From: Flavobacterium tagetis
GTDB lineage: Bacteria; Bacteroidota; Bacteroidia; Flavobacteriales; Flavobacteriaceae
Length of the DNA stretch: 64,000 nt
Direction of reading: 5' to 3'
Assembly (NCBI RefSeq): GCF_016735615.1
Contig: NZ_JAERSF010000003.1
Location: 496,001-560,000 of the forward strand
Each line of letters opens with the position of its first letter. Within the stretch, counting starts at the first letter, position 1. Shown here in pieces: positions 36,599 to 46,000 of this stretch. The notes below the pieces were generated by a model. It was not told the origin of the DNA and made no database searches. It saw nothing but the letters and a program-made list of their open reading frames with translations. The position numbers were made by a program, and so were the translations under genes.

Positions 36599-36760
36599 AT
36601 GTTACGTTGGACAGTTATATTTATCATTTTGGCTATCATAGCCGGAATTTTTGGTTTTGGCGGTATCGCTGCCGGAGCCGCAAGCATTGCAAAAATTTTA
36701 TTCTTCATCTTTTTAGTACTGTTTATTATTTCTTTAATTACAGGACGAAGAAAAGTTTAA
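36599..36760 (+). CDS. DUF1328-family small membrane protein
   Basis: 53 residues from ATG 36599, with two hydrophobic segments: VIFIILAIIAGIFGFGGIAA and ILFFIFLVLFIISLITG, ending in RRKV. The central GFGGIAAGAASIAKILFFIF is the DUF1328 (YtjA) pattern. Members are small inner membrane proteins often induced by stress; the function is unknown. It is alone, with a 270-base upstream region and a repeat downstream. Confidence 0.85.
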   Translation: MLRWTVIFIILAIIAGIFGFGGIAAGAASIAKILFFIFLVLFIISLITGRRKV

Positions 36761-36766
36761 TTCCTT

Positions 36767-36857
36767 TTTTAAGGTTCAAAGGTTCAGAGGTTCAAAGGTT
36801 CAAAGTTTTTAGCCTTTGTAACTCTGAACCTTTGTTCCTTTGTTCCTTTGCACCTTA
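36767..36857. repeat. GGTTCAAA-type inverted repeat array
   Basis: Tandem units aggttcaa/aggttcag (36772-36806) are mirrored by ctgaaccttt/gttccttt units (about 36826-36857), giving a long hairpin between convergent genes. Confidence 0.7.
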
Positions 36858-36859
36858 TT

Positions 36860-37327
36860 TTAGTACCATTTTGCATAGTACTTTCTCGTTATAAAAGCTA
36901 TCGGAATTCCTACACAGGAAATTACAATTAGAATAGAAAGTAAAAGCGCAAAATCTAAATTCTTTTCGGGCAAAACCGGAAACACAATGGGCAGAACCAC
37001 AAGGTTCATTACAATCCAAATAAAGAAACCATAAGAGATTCCCGAGAGTAAAGTATTTATTTTAAAAAATGGGATATAGGGAAAAATCTTAAAATAAAAC
37101 CAAGCAAAAATAAAAGCAATTAAGAAATGAAGTCCCAAACCCACAAAAGTCATTTCTGTTCCGGCTGTATATGCCTCTTTTTTAAAAATACCGCTTGCTA
37201 TTGACTGTAAAATTTTTTCGGCTGTTGTTTTATGGAGTATTCCTGCATAAATCAAAATAGCGGCAGTAATGTCTAATGTCCCTGCAACTAAACCAGATGA
37301 AACAATGGTTCTAACTTTTGATCTCAT
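36860..37327 (-). CDS. Four-TM membrane protein (DUF1440-like)
   Basis: 155 residues with four hydrophobic segments: GLVAGTLDITAAILIYA, the stretch around LGLHFLIAFIFAWFYF, GISYGFFIWIVMNLVVLPIV and FALLLSILIVISCVGIPIAFI. The start SSGLVAGTLDI resembles YagU/DUF1440-type proteins, which are weakly linked to acid stress in E. coli. It lies 24 bases after the DinB gene on the same strand. The assignment is by overall resemblance only. Confidence 0.6.
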   Translation of the reverse strand: MRSKVRTIVSSGLVAGTLDITAAILIYAGILHKTTAEKILQSIASGIFKKEAYTAGTEMTFVGLGLHFLIAFIFAWFYFKIFPYIPFFKINTLLSGISYGFFIWIVMNLVVLPIVFPVLPEKNLDFALLLSILIVISCVGIPIAFITRKYYAKWY

Positions 37328-37351
37328 AAAATTGTTTTGAGTTAAATTGAT

Positions 37352-37861
37352 CTATTGTTTTTTAATATGTTCGTAAATCGATTTTAGCTGATATGTATGT
37401 CTTTGTGTATGGACAATAGCAAAATGAAGCCATTCGTATATTGTGAAATAATCAAATCCAGGTACTTTAGCATCCATGCACGTCAGTGTCAAATCGTAAG
37501 TTTCTGCGGCTTCAAACAAATCATTTTGTATTTTCTTTACCGAAGCCAGCAGAGTGCCTTTTTCATACTCAATAGCAGGAGGTTTTATATTTTCGGGAGA
37601 TTGGTATTTTGTAGTAAAATCTAAAAAGATAGCGTCGAGTCCTTTTACATTTTCGTCAGGTTCTCTAGTAGTTTTTTCGGTTTTTCCTGCAAACAGCATG
37701 GTAAGACCTGAGCAGGCTAGAATAATATGTTGCGTTGTTTGTCCCGCAGTCCAGCTGCCCTCAAAAGGAACAATATTGATTTCTTCTTTTGAAAAAGAAA
37801 AAACTAAATCGTACAATTTACTGTAGGTTTCCAGTATGGTATTTTGAATAGCGCTTTTCAT
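37352..37861 (-). CDS. DinB-family protein
   Basis: 169 residues of a four-helix bundle. The spaced histidines expected for the metal site are visible in GQTTQHIILACSG, YEWLHFAIVHTQRHTYQL. DinB-like proteins bind a divalent metal and some act as thiol-dependent transferases (bacillithiol type), but most are uncharacterised. The gene is followed by a small membrane protein gene in the same direction. Confidence 0.82.
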   Translation of the reverse strand: MKSAIQNTILETYSKLYDLVFSFSKEEINIVPFEGSWTAGQTTQHIILACSGLTMLFAGKTEKTTREPDENVKGLDAIFLDFTTKYQSPENIKPPAIEYEKGTLLASVKKIQNDLFEAAETYDLTLTCMDAKVPGFDYFTIYEWLHFAIVHTQRHTYQLKSIYEHIKKQ

Positions 37862-38038
37862 TTTTTTTAATTTTAGAAATTAGAAATTCGACAGTTGATG
37901 CATACCGATTGGTTAAATTAACCTCAGTACATTTTCTGTGAAATTAAATTTATAGAATTAGGGGAAATGATACTCTTTCAAATATACGATAAAAAATATT
38001 AAAATATTATAAATCAGACATTTGAATAGTGTTAATTT

Positions 38039-38247
38039 TTAAGGAAGTGCTTCGCAGAAGTAACCATGCGAATTTAAAATGTCGATAATTTTTGTGTTCG
38101 AAATAGCTGGTGCATGAATACGAAGAATTTTGTCACAATCTTCTAAATCGAAGTTAATCGAACTGTTTGGATAATGCTCAAGAAGTCTCTCAATGATTAT
38201 CGAGCATTGAGATTCTTCTTGAACATTTGTTTAAAAACTTCAATCAT
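38039..38247 (-). pseudogene. Frameshifted small conserved gene (69 aa if repaired)
   Basis: On the minus strand, ATG at 38247 starts MIEVFK. The frame must then gain one base to continue as TNVQEESQCSIIIERLLEHY, then INFDLEDCDKILRIH and HGYFCEALP, closing at 38039. The span of 209 bases is one short of 70 codons. The shift lies in a run of A near 38232 (three A where four would keep frame). The restored product matches a pattern I recall in small hypothetical Bacteroidota proteins, with FDLEDCDKILRI as its core. It lies 13 bases downstream of the DoxX gene, as an operon partner would. Unless it is a sequencing error, it is inactive. Confidence 0.6.
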
Positions 38248-38260
38248 AAAGTTTTGGTTT

Positions 38261-38641
38261 TTAGAGCGCTATGTTTTTATAACGCTGTATTCTGTGATAT
38301 GTTACATACGATACAATTAAAACTGCAAAAACGATTAGAGGGAAGAAACCTTGAAAACCAATTCCGTCAACAGCAAAATGACTTATTGAGGCAAAAATAA
38401 AATCGAATGCAAATCCTGCGTATGCCCATTCTTTGATTCGTCCAGGAACTTGAGGAATAATTAAGGCTAAAACTCCAAGAATTTTAAATACGACTAATGC
38501 ATTCCCGAAATATTCCGGATAGCCAAGATGTTTGATTCCTTCTTTGGCTAGTTCAGTCTGAGAAGTTAAAGCTGGCATAACGCCTTCAAATAAAAAAATA
38601 AGAATAGTAGTAGTCCAAAAAATAATTTTTGTTGTCTTCAT
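38261..38641 (-). CDS. DoxX-like family membrane protein
   Basis: 126 residues with four membrane segments: IIFWTTTILIFLFEGVMPAL, VVFKILGVLALIIPQVPG, YAGFAFDFIFASISHFAV and FPLIVFAVLIVSYVTY. The motif HLGYPEYFGNALVVFKILGVLAL is the DoxX-like (DUF4870/DoxX_2) pattern. These are inner membrane proteins of uncertain redox function. The frameshifted small gene follows it by 13 bases. Confidence 0.8.
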   Translation of the reverse strand: MKTTKIIFWTTTILIFLFEGVMPALTSQTELAKEGIKHLGYPEYFGNALVVFKILGVLALIIPQVPGRIKEWAYAGFAFDFIFASISHFAVDGIGFQGFFPLIVFAVLIVSYVTYHRIQRYKNIAL

Positions 38642-38787
38642 TGGGTATTTGTTTTAAATAGTTATTAGTTAATGTATTACAAATGTACTATTCTTATTTT
38701 TTCATAAAATACCTATTTATGACTATTTTGGGGGCATTTGGGACATTTCTTGATTTTAGATTTTAGAGTGTAGATTTTAGATTGAAA

Positions 38788-38866
38788 ATAAAACTTTGCG
38801 ACTTCGCGTCTTTGCGAGAAATTTAATTTGCTGAGAAATTGGAATTTGGATTTTAAAATTTGGAAT
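38788..38866. repeat. TTTGCG and AATTTGG repeat units
   Basis: A copy of the TTTGCGACTTCGCGTCTTTGCGAG unit (38793-38819, with its core shared by the 17.0 and 51.1 kb arrays) is followed by two AATTTGG units (38840-38866). Confidence 0.6.
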
Positions 38867-39598
38867 TTAACCCAGTTGGTAATTCGTAATCGTAAACAAA
38901 TCCTCAAAACCTAATCTGGTATAAATGCCTTTTCCTAAAGCAGAAGCTTGCAGTTGTGCATATTCGCAATTGGCATCAATGGCTTCGTTAATAGCAAATT
39001 TCATGATTTCTTCTGCGAAACCTCTTTTTCGCATTTCAGGAATAACGCCAACACCGTGAATTCCCATGATGTTTCCTGTTTGAAAAAGAGTAAGCGTTCC
39101 AATCGCTTTGCCTTCAAAATGAACTAAATAAAACTTAGCATTTTCGTAATTAGCAACCAAAGTTTCTTTGCTGATTATATAACTAAAAGACAGCGGATAA
39201 ATATCAGACCAGGTTTTAGCATCTTCTTCATTTAAAACTCTCTTGAAAGTAAGATTGTTTTGAAGCGGAAATTTTTCGCTAAGTTTTAAAGCCATTGCTA
39301 CAAGCTGAATTCGGATATGAAAACCATTCTTTTCGAAAATTTCTTTAGAATTACTTCCAAAAATATCCCAATACGGAATAACCAACCCTGGATTTTTCTC
39401 CATGGTTTCTTGAATCTTCAGAAAATTTTCTTCGGTAATATCTTCTCGAGACCATAATCTATTTGGCCAGCCTGAGTTTTTGATTTGAGAAAATTCAAAA
39501 GGATCATTTTTATGATAAGAAAGGAGAGGAGTTGCAACAGTTTTCCAAAGAGTGGTAAGATTGTCAATATTGTTTTTGATGAGGTTTATATGATCCAT
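38867..39598 (-). CDS. GNAT-family N-acetyltransferase
   Basis: 243 residues. The C-terminal half holds the GNAT core: YLVHFEGKAIGTLTLFQTG, then the acetyl-CoA loop GVGVIPEMRKRGFAEEIMKFA, then AQLQASALGKGIYTRLGFED. The N-terminal 100 residues are extra and may bind the acceptor. The substrate is unknown. It is a single gene divergent from nothing obvious; upstream is a Crp-type regulator on the same strand (70-base gap). Confidence 0.85.
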   Translation of the reverse strand: MDHINLIKNNIDNLTTLWKTVATPLLSYHKNDPFEFSQIKNSGWPNRLWSREDITEENFLKIQETMEKNPGLVIPYWDIFGSNSKEIFEKNGFHIRIQLVAMALKLSEKFPLQNNLTFKRVLNEEDAKTWSDIYPLSFSYIISKETLVANYENAKFYLVHFEGKAIGTLTLFQTGNIMGIHGVGVIPEMRKRGFAEEIMKFAINEAIDANCEYAQLQASALGKGIYTRLGFEDLFTITNYQLG

Positions 39599-39668
39599 TT
39601 TTATGATGAGTTTAATTATAAAGCAAAGATAAATTGGATCTCTTAGAAAAGCCTTTACATATGTTGAT

Positions 39669-40274
39669 TTACAAATCTTTTTCCAGACTTTTTCTGATTC
39701 TGCTTAGTTGTGTTGGTGTAATTCCGAGATGCGAAGCAATATGCAATAGCGGAACACGATCAGCGATTGTTGGATGCGTCTCAAGAAGATTAAGATATCT
39801 TTCGGTTGCATTTTGCATTACTAGCGCGACTTCCCTCTGTTCTTTTTCGATAATCCAGTTTTTTTCCAAGTATGCAATGTAGAAGTTTTTAAGATCATCA
39901 TTTTCGGTAATCAACTGAATGTATTTTTTGTAATTAAGTTGGATTAAAATACAGTCTTCTAAAGCTTCAATCGTAAAGTCGGAAGGAGTTTGCAACATTG
40001 ATGAAACTTTAGAGCATGCGAGTTTGTTTTCAAGAAAAAGGTTTTTGTTATAGAAATTTCCCTGTTCGTCTGTAATAAAAGTTCGTAAAATTCCCTTTGC
40101 AATAAAATAAAGATTTTTGCAGATTTCTCCATTTTCGAGTAATATTTCTCCTTTTTTGATTGTCTGGAAATCTGTCAAGTCTTCAATCAATTTCCATGAC
40201 TGTTCAGAGATAGGAGCGTAACTTTCGAAATATAATTTTAGATTGTTGAGATATGTTTCTTTGTTGAAAGTCAT
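39669..40274 (-). CDS. Crp/Fnr-family transcriptional regulator
   Basis: 201 residues from ATG 40274 (MTFNKETYL); the longer frame begins with residues read out of a repeat sequence. A cyclic-nucleotide-binding-like beta barrel (IKKGEILLENGEICKNLYFIAKGILRTF) precedes a short HTH (LLHIASHLGITPTQLSRIRKSLEKDL). No Cys pattern for an FeS cluster and no full cAMP phosphate cassette are seen. This short Bacteroidota subgroup often controls a neighbouring gene; the GNAT gene downstream is the closest candidate. Confidence 0.85.
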   Translation of the reverse strand: MTFNKETYLNNLKLYFESYAPISEQSWKLIEDLTDFQTIKKGEILLENGEICKNLYFIAKGILRTFITDEQGNFYNKNLFLENKLACSKVSSMLQTPSDFTIEALEDCILIQLNYKKYIQLITENDDLKNFYIAYLEKNWIIEKEQREVALVMQNATERYLNLLETHPTIADRVPLLHIASHLGITPTQLSRIRKSLEKDL

Positions 40275-40287
40275 TTTTTTATGGATT

Positions 40288-40320
40288 TGCCACGAGGGCA
40301 CTAAGACGAAAGTTTTTGTT
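40288..40320. repeat. GCCACGAGGGCACTAAGACG repeat unit
   Basis: This unit has an inverted relative at about 41210-41228 (CTTCGTGTCTTCGTGGCAAA) and a partial copy near 40453. It belongs to the same TTTGCG/TCTTCGTGG family of intergenic repeats. Confidence 0.5.
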
Positions 40321-40471
40321 TATCAAAAGTAAATAATTAAGTTCAAGTTTGTCATTTCTCAATAAGACAAAGTTAATAGCTATGGTGAGTGTTCTTAAAC
40401 TTCGCTCGTGAGGATTTAAAATGTGAATAAATGTGAGAAGATAAAAAATCTTTGTGTCTTCGCGGATAAAT

Positions 40472-40508
40472 AAAAAACCGCTACAAAACTCAAAGTTTTA
40501 TAGCGGTT
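40472..40508 (-). terminator. Terminator after the 40.5 kb lipoprotein gene
   Basis: AACCGCTA (40476-40483) pairs with TAGCGGTT (40501-40508), extended by AAAACT/AGTTTT. On the minus strand it is followed by six T. Confidence 0.8.
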
Positions 40509-40533
40509 CTCAAAAGAGTATTAGCTCTTTATA

Positions 40534-40989
40534 TTAATCAGCATAATGATAAATGCTTCGTTTAACATTATTATCTATTTTTTCAAGCGTTACTTCTGTT
40601 ACGCCACCTGCATAGTTCATTGAAATAGCAACTTTATCTTTACTGATTTCATAATCAATAGACATCAATCCTTCTTTGTTTACTTCAATAGATTTTTTTT
40701 CAGTTGGAAGAGTAGTTAAATAATATTCTGATTCATCTACTTCTTTATTTTTAATGATATCTAGGTAAGCCTGATTAATATCTGTATCTTTTAGAATACA
40801 TTCTCTTCCTGATCCCATTTCTACTTCTATATCTTTGCAATCTTCTTCTTTCTCTGGAGTTTTTTCTTCTTTGATTGCAGTAACAGTATCAGCAGGAATT
40901 TTAGCTGATTCTGATTCTTTCTCAGAGTTGTTTTGTTTGCAATTTGTAAATAGTAAAGCTAAAAGCGCTAAACATGCTATTTTCTTCAT
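40534..40989 (-). CDS. Small lipoprotein of unknown function
   Basis: 151 residues from ATG 40989, chosen because it gives a short lipoprotein signal (MKKIACLALLALLFTNC). The N-terminal mature part is Ser/Glu/Lys-rich (KQNNSEKESESAK), followed by an acidic segment with two further Cys (EEDCKDIEVEMGSGRECILKD) and a beta-rich tail (SMNYAGGVTEVTLEKI). The function is not recognised. It is a monocistronic gene with a TACTTTTG promoter-like box on the minus strand at 41052-41059 and a clear terminator. Confidence 0.7.
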   Translation of the reverse strand: MKKIACLALLALLFTNCKQNNSEKESESAKIPADTVTAIKEEKTPEKEEDCKDIEVEMGSGRECILKDTDINQAYLDIIKNKEVDESEYYLTTLPTEKKSIEVNKEGLMSIDYEISKDKVAISMNYAGGVTEVTLEKIDNNVKRSIYHYAD

Positions 40990-41242
40990 TAGTTTAAATT
41001 TGTTAATTGTTATTGTGGCGTAAAGGCTGATAAACATTCAGTTTTCTTGTTCAAAAGTAAGAAAAATAAGTTTTATTTTGTCTTTTCTACGAAGGAGAAT
41101 TTTCATTGGAAATTTGAGATGCTCAGAAGGACAGGAAGTGAGAATAAATCTGCTTAATTTATAAAATCTGCGTGAGACAAAAAACTTAGCGCTTTAGCTA
41201 GATAAAAAAACTTCGTGTCTTCGTGGCAAATTTAAGAAAAAC

Positions 41243-41277
41243 AAAAAACGCCATGAAACCTAAGTTCCACAGCGTTT
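41243..41277 (-). terminator. Terminator of the RND efflux operon
   Basis: A 14-base stem with G-U pairs (41246-41259 with 41264-41277) is followed on the minus strand by a T run. It lies 43 bases after the TolC-like gene. Confidence 0.75.
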
Positions 41278-41319
41278 TCATCTCAAAAAATAAATAATTA
41301 ACGGGTAATGTAACGGGTA

Positions 41320-42738
41320 TTATTTCCAGCCTCCGCCTAGGGCGCGGTACAAATCTGTGTTGGCTGTAAGCTGCTGTCTTTTAATATCGGCAAGTTCCAA
41401 TTCGCTTTGCAAAAGATTTGCTTGCGCTGTTAAAACTTCAAGATATTCTGCTAAACCATTTTTGAATAAAAGGTTTGCATTTTTAATAGCCTGCTGTAAT
41501 GTTTTTACTTTTTCTTTCAAGAAAGTTTCTTGTTGCTGTAGTTTCTCAACTTTTACCAAAGCATCCGAAACTTCACTTACGGCAACCAAAACAGATTGTC
41601 TAAAAGTTAAAACTGCTTTTTCTCTTTCTGCTAAAGCGATATTATATTGCGTTTTAAGTCTTTTGTTATTCAAAAGCGGCTGTGTTAAACCACCCGCAAC
41701 AGTTCCGAATAATGAAGCTGGAATGTTAAACCAATTGCTGGTTTCAAAAGAGTTTACGCCACCTTGAGCCGTAATTCTGAGAGCTGGGTATAAATCCGCT
41801 TTCGTGATACCGACATTTGCGTTGGCAACTTTAAGAGCCAATTCGGCGCTTTTTACATCAGGTCTTCTGCTTACTAATGAAGACGGAATTCCGATTGATG
41901 TATTATGTTTCACTTCAAGTGCGCTTAATTTCACTGTTCTTTCTTTTGAATCAGGAAACGAACCTGTTAAAACACTTAAAACATTTTCTTGAATTGCAAT
42001 ATTTTGTTCTAATAAAGGAATCAATTGGGCTGAGTTTAATTTCTGTGCTTCAGATTGCTGAATTGCTAAAGTAGTTACTTGACCAGCATCGTATTTTAAT
42101 TTGATAATAGTCGTTGTACTATCGTTTAAACGAAGATTTTGTCTGGCAATATCCAATTGTGCGTCTAGCATCAAAAGATTGTAATATCCTCTTGAAACAT
42201 TAGCTACAATATTGGTCTGCAATGCTTTTTTTACTTCTTCAGATTGAAGATACCCTGCGTAAGCCCCTTTCTTTTGGTTTTTGATCTTTCCCCAAATATC
42301 AGCTTCCCAAGAAAGAGAAGCTCCAGCAGAATAGTCGTCAATATGTTTAGCACCAATTGCCTGATTTAAGTTCAATCCCGTAAAACTATTGTCTGACGGA
42401 TTGCTTGTACTTGCGTTTACAAATAAATTAACCTGAGGCACATTTCCCCATTTTGATTGTGTAAAACGGTATTGTGCAATTTCGATGTTCTTTTCGGCAA
42501 TCTGAAGGTCGTTGTTTCTTGCAACGGCGCTGTCAATTAATTTTATAATATCTTTCTCTGTAAAGAAGTTTTTCCACTCCACATCGGCAATACTAGTTGT
42601 ATCACTCGAAACCGATGCATTCCTGAAATTCTCAGGAAATGCATCTTTTGGAGTTTCAATATCCTTTGAGACTTTACAGGATATTAAAGTCGTGATCAGA
42701 ATGGCGAAGGTCACGATTTTGGTTATATGATTTTTCAT
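41320..42738 (-). CDS. TolC-family outer membrane efflux lipoprotein
   Basis: 472 residues from ATG 42738, giving a lipoprotein signal ending in TTLISC. The longer frame adds residues without a signal pattern. The two repeated coiled-coil/barrel halves of the OprM/CusC type are seen: NNDLQIAEKNIEIAQYRF...SWEADIWGKIKNQKKGAYAGY, and SRRPDVKSAELALKVANANVG with FKNGLAEYLEVLTAQANLLQ. It forms the outer membrane exit of the tripartite pump encoded upstream. It is the last gene of the operon. Confidence 0.92.
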   Translation of the reverse strand: MKNHITKIVTFAILITTLISCKVSKDIETPKDAFPENFRNASVSSDTTSIADVEWKNFFTEKDIIKLIDSAVARNNDLQIAEKNIEIAQYRFTQSKWGNVPQVNLFVNASTSNPSDNSFTGLNLNQAIGAKHIDDYSAGASLSWEADIWGKIKNQKKGAYAGYLQSEEVKKALQTNIVANVSRGYYNLLMLDAQLDIARQNLRLNDSTTTIIKLKYDAGQVTTLAIQQSEAQKLNSAQLIPLLEQNIAIQENVLSVLTGSFPDSKERTVKLSALEVKHNTSIGIPSSLVSRRPDVKSAELALKVANANVGITKADLYPALRITAQGGVNSFETSNWFNIPASLFGTVAGGLTQPLLNNKRLKTQYNIALAEREKAVLTFRQSVLVAVSEVSDALVKVEKLQQQETFLKEKVKTLQQAIKNANLLFKNGLAEYLEVLTAQANLLQSELELADIKRQQLTANTDLYRALGGGWK

Positions 42739-42898
42739 TAGTCTTTTTATTAAATTTTTTATCCGTTGGGTGTAGTTTTTTAAACACATAGAAACATAGT
42801 TTTTTGAGGCTTTTTAAAGAGGCGTTTCACTAGTTTAAATGCACATAGATTTGTTATGTGTGGAAACTAGTTTCTTTTATTCTCTTTTTTCGAGACAA

Positions 42899-42916
42899 TC
42901 CCGATAGCTATCGGGA
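42899..42916. repeat. 18-nt palindrome TCCCGATAGCTATCGGGA
   Basis: A perfect palindrome flanked by GAGACA and TGTCTC arms. Relatives are the PUL terminator at 16892 and a partial copy at 52012. It is located between the tiny membrane ORF and the TolC gene. Confidence 0.7.
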
Positions 42917-42957
42917 CTATGTCTCTATGTGTTAAAATATTTTTTCATCCCAAAGGG

Positions 42958-43071
42958 TTAAATTTCTGTACAAGTATCTTTTCTAGTTTCAAGATCTCTT
43001 GAGATTCTGTACGATATATATCCGATGCCAAATATGATGGCGACAAGTATGATTGTGATATAGTTTTCCAT
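42958..43071 (-). CDS. Tiny single-TM protein in the RND efflux operon (37 aa)
   Basis: ATG 43071 starts a 37-codon frame only 3 bases after the RND pump stop codon. The product has one hydrophobic helix (ITIILVAIIFGIGYISY) followed by a basic/polar tail RISRDLETRKDTCTEI. Such tight spacing and a clean membrane helix suggest a genuine gene. By analogy with AcrZ, the small protein that binds AcrB in E. coli, it could be a pump subunit, but there is no sequence similarity claim. It resembles small FeoB-associated-type membrane peptides in size only. Confidence 0.55.
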   Translation of the reverse strand: MENYITIILVAIIFGIGYISYRISRDLETRKDTCTEI

Positions 43072-43074
43072 TTA

Positions 43075-46000
43075 TTATTTTTCTTCGTTATGAATTACAG
43101 CGATTGGTTTCCCGCTCACTTTTTCTTGTAAATGCTGGAAGATGATGAATAAAACAGGAATGATAAACAAACCTAGAATTACTCCTGAAAGCATACCTCC
43201 AGCTGCCCCGATACTGATGGAGTGGTTACCTTGTGCTGATGGACCTTTGGCACTCATCATTGGTATTAGACCAACCACAAAAGCAAGAGACGTCATGATA
43301 ATTGGTCGCAAACGTAATTTTGCTGCCATAATTGAAGCTGCTATTAAACCTTGTCCTGATCTTCTTCGCTGTGCCGCAAATTCCACAATCAAGATGGCAT
43401 TTTTAGCGAGAAGTCCAATCAGCATGACAAGCGCAACTTGTACGTAAATATTGTTTTCAATTCCAGTTAAACCAATAGCAACGAATACTCCAAAAATACC
43501 TGCAGGGATTGACAAGATTACTGCCAAAGGCAAAATGTAACTTTCGTACTGTGCAGCAAGTAGGAAATAAACGAATATCAAACACAGTAAAAATATAGTT
43601 GCTGATTGTCCTCCTGACGAAATCTCCTCACGAGTTTGGCCCGAGAATTCAAACCCGTAACCTGCAGGCAATTGTTGTTTTGCTACTTCTTCAATTGCTT
43701 TAATAGCATCTCCGGAACTAAATCCAGGTTTCGGAATCGCATTAATAGAAATTGAATTAAATAAATTGTATCTAGAAGCGGTTTCAGAACCATAAATACG
43801 AGTCAGTTTTACTAAAGTATTTATAGGCACCATTTCGCCTGTTTTGTTTTTTACAAAAACTCTGTCAATTGCTGTTGGATCTGCTCGATCTTCGATATCA
43901 GCCTGAACAACAACTCGGTAATATTTACCAAAACGGTTAAAGTCAGATGCCTGTGCGCTACCAAAGTAAGCCTGCATCGTTTGTAAAATGTCTTTAACAT
44001 TAACACCCAATTGATTTGCTTTTTCGTCGTTAACTTCCAATTGCAATTGTGGATAATCTGCTTTGAAAGAAGTAAAAGCAACTGCAATCTCTGGACGTTT
44101 CATTAATTCGCCGATAAAGTTTTGAGAGATTCCGCTGAATTTATCCAGTTTCCCTCCTGTTTTATCCTGAAGAACCAAATCTAAAGCCTCAACGTTACTA
44201 AATCCTGGAACAGTTGGGAAACTGAATACGAAGAAACTTCCTCCGGAAATTCCACCTAGTTTTCCTCTAACCTGATTCATGATTTCGTCAATATTTTTTA
44301 CTTCTCCACGCTCTTCGTTTGGTTTAAGCAATACGAAAATTACAGCTGAAGATGGACTTGTTGAATTCGTCAATAAGTTGAAACCTGAAATCGCTGTAAC
44401 GAATCTTGAAGCGTCTAATGCTTTTAAAGTATTCTCAGCTTCAGTCATTACTTTTTGAGTTCCGTCTAATGATGTTCCAGATGGCGTATTTACAGCAATT
44501 GCAATAAATCCTTGATCTTCTGTTGGAATAAACCCTGCAGGAGTTGTTTTTACCATCACTATAGTTGCCAAAGTAATTAACGCTAATCCACCTAAACTCA
44601 ACCATTTTCTTCTGATTAAGAATTTAAGTCCGCCCACATAACGATTTGTAAGCGATTCAAAACTGCTGTTGAAAGCACTGAAGAATTTCTCTTTAAAACC
44701 TTTTTTCTGATATGGTTCATTGTGATCGTGTGCTCCGTGATTATCTTTTAAGAATAATGCCGCAAGAGCTGGACTCAATGTTAAGGCATTTACAGCCGAA
44801 ATTACAATTGCAATTGCCATTGTAAAGGCAAACTGACGATAGAAAACTCCTGTTGAGCCTTCCATAAAACCAACCGGCAGGAATACAGCAGCCATTACCA
44901 GCGTAATCGAGATAATAGCACCCGTTATTTCGTGCATTGCTTCATGGGTTGCGATTTTTGGAGACAAACGTTTATGCTCCATTTTCGCATGCACCGCTTC
45001 GACTACCACAATGGCATCATCGACCACAATACCAATCGCCAGAATTAATGCGAAAAGTGTTAAAAGGTTGATCGAGAATCCGAATAACTGCATGAAGAAG
45101 AACGTTCCTAAAATTGCTACAGGTACAGCAATAGCCGGGATTAATGTTGATCTAAAATCTTGCAAGAAGATAAATACCACAATAAATACAAGAATAAAAG
45201 CTTCTATTAACGTATGCTCAACTTGTTCTATAGATTGGTCTAGAGATACTTTTGTACTATAGAAAATATTGTGTTTGATGCCTTTTGGAAAATCTTTAGA
45301 AGCTTTTTCCATCATTTTGTTAATGGCAATCTGAATATCATTTGAGTTAGATCCAGCTAACTGAATAACTCCAATTACAATTCCTTTTTTACCATTCAAA
45401 CGAGTTAAACTATTGTAAGAGTAAGCTCCAAGTTCAACTCTCGCTACATCTTTTAAGCGAAGTACTGAGCCATCTGCATTAGAACGTATAGCAATATTTT
45501 CATAATCTTCTGGTTTGGTTAATTTCCCTTTGTATTTAATAACGTATTCAAAAACTTCTTTGCTTCGCTCTCCAAATTTCCCTGGAGCCGCTTCCAAACT
45601 TTTGTCTTGAATAGCGCCCATAACTTCGCTTGGCGTCACTTTGTAAGCTGACATTTGAGTTGGATTCAACCAAACGCGCATAGAGTAATCTTTTACACCA
45701 CCAAAAATACTGGCAGAACCTACACCCGGAATACGTTTTAACTCCGGAATAATATTAATTTGAGCATAGTTGGCAACAAATGTCTGATCATATTTTGCTT
45801 CATCATCGGTATACATACCAATCGCCATGATGAAACTGTTTTGTTGTTTCGCCGTAACAATACCTTGCTGTACAACCTCTGCAGGAAGTTGGCTGGTTGC
45901 TTGCGCAACTCTATTTTGTACGTTTACCGCTGCTTGGTCAGCATCTGTTCCTAGTTTAAAGAAAACAGTAATTGCTAAAGTACCGTCGTTACTGGCTGTA

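Noticed and set aside
41357..41767. 136-codon plus-strand ORF inside the TolC-like gene
   Set aside because: It is antisense to a well-supported TolC repeat domain and Cys/Ser-rich in the way typical of shadow frames.
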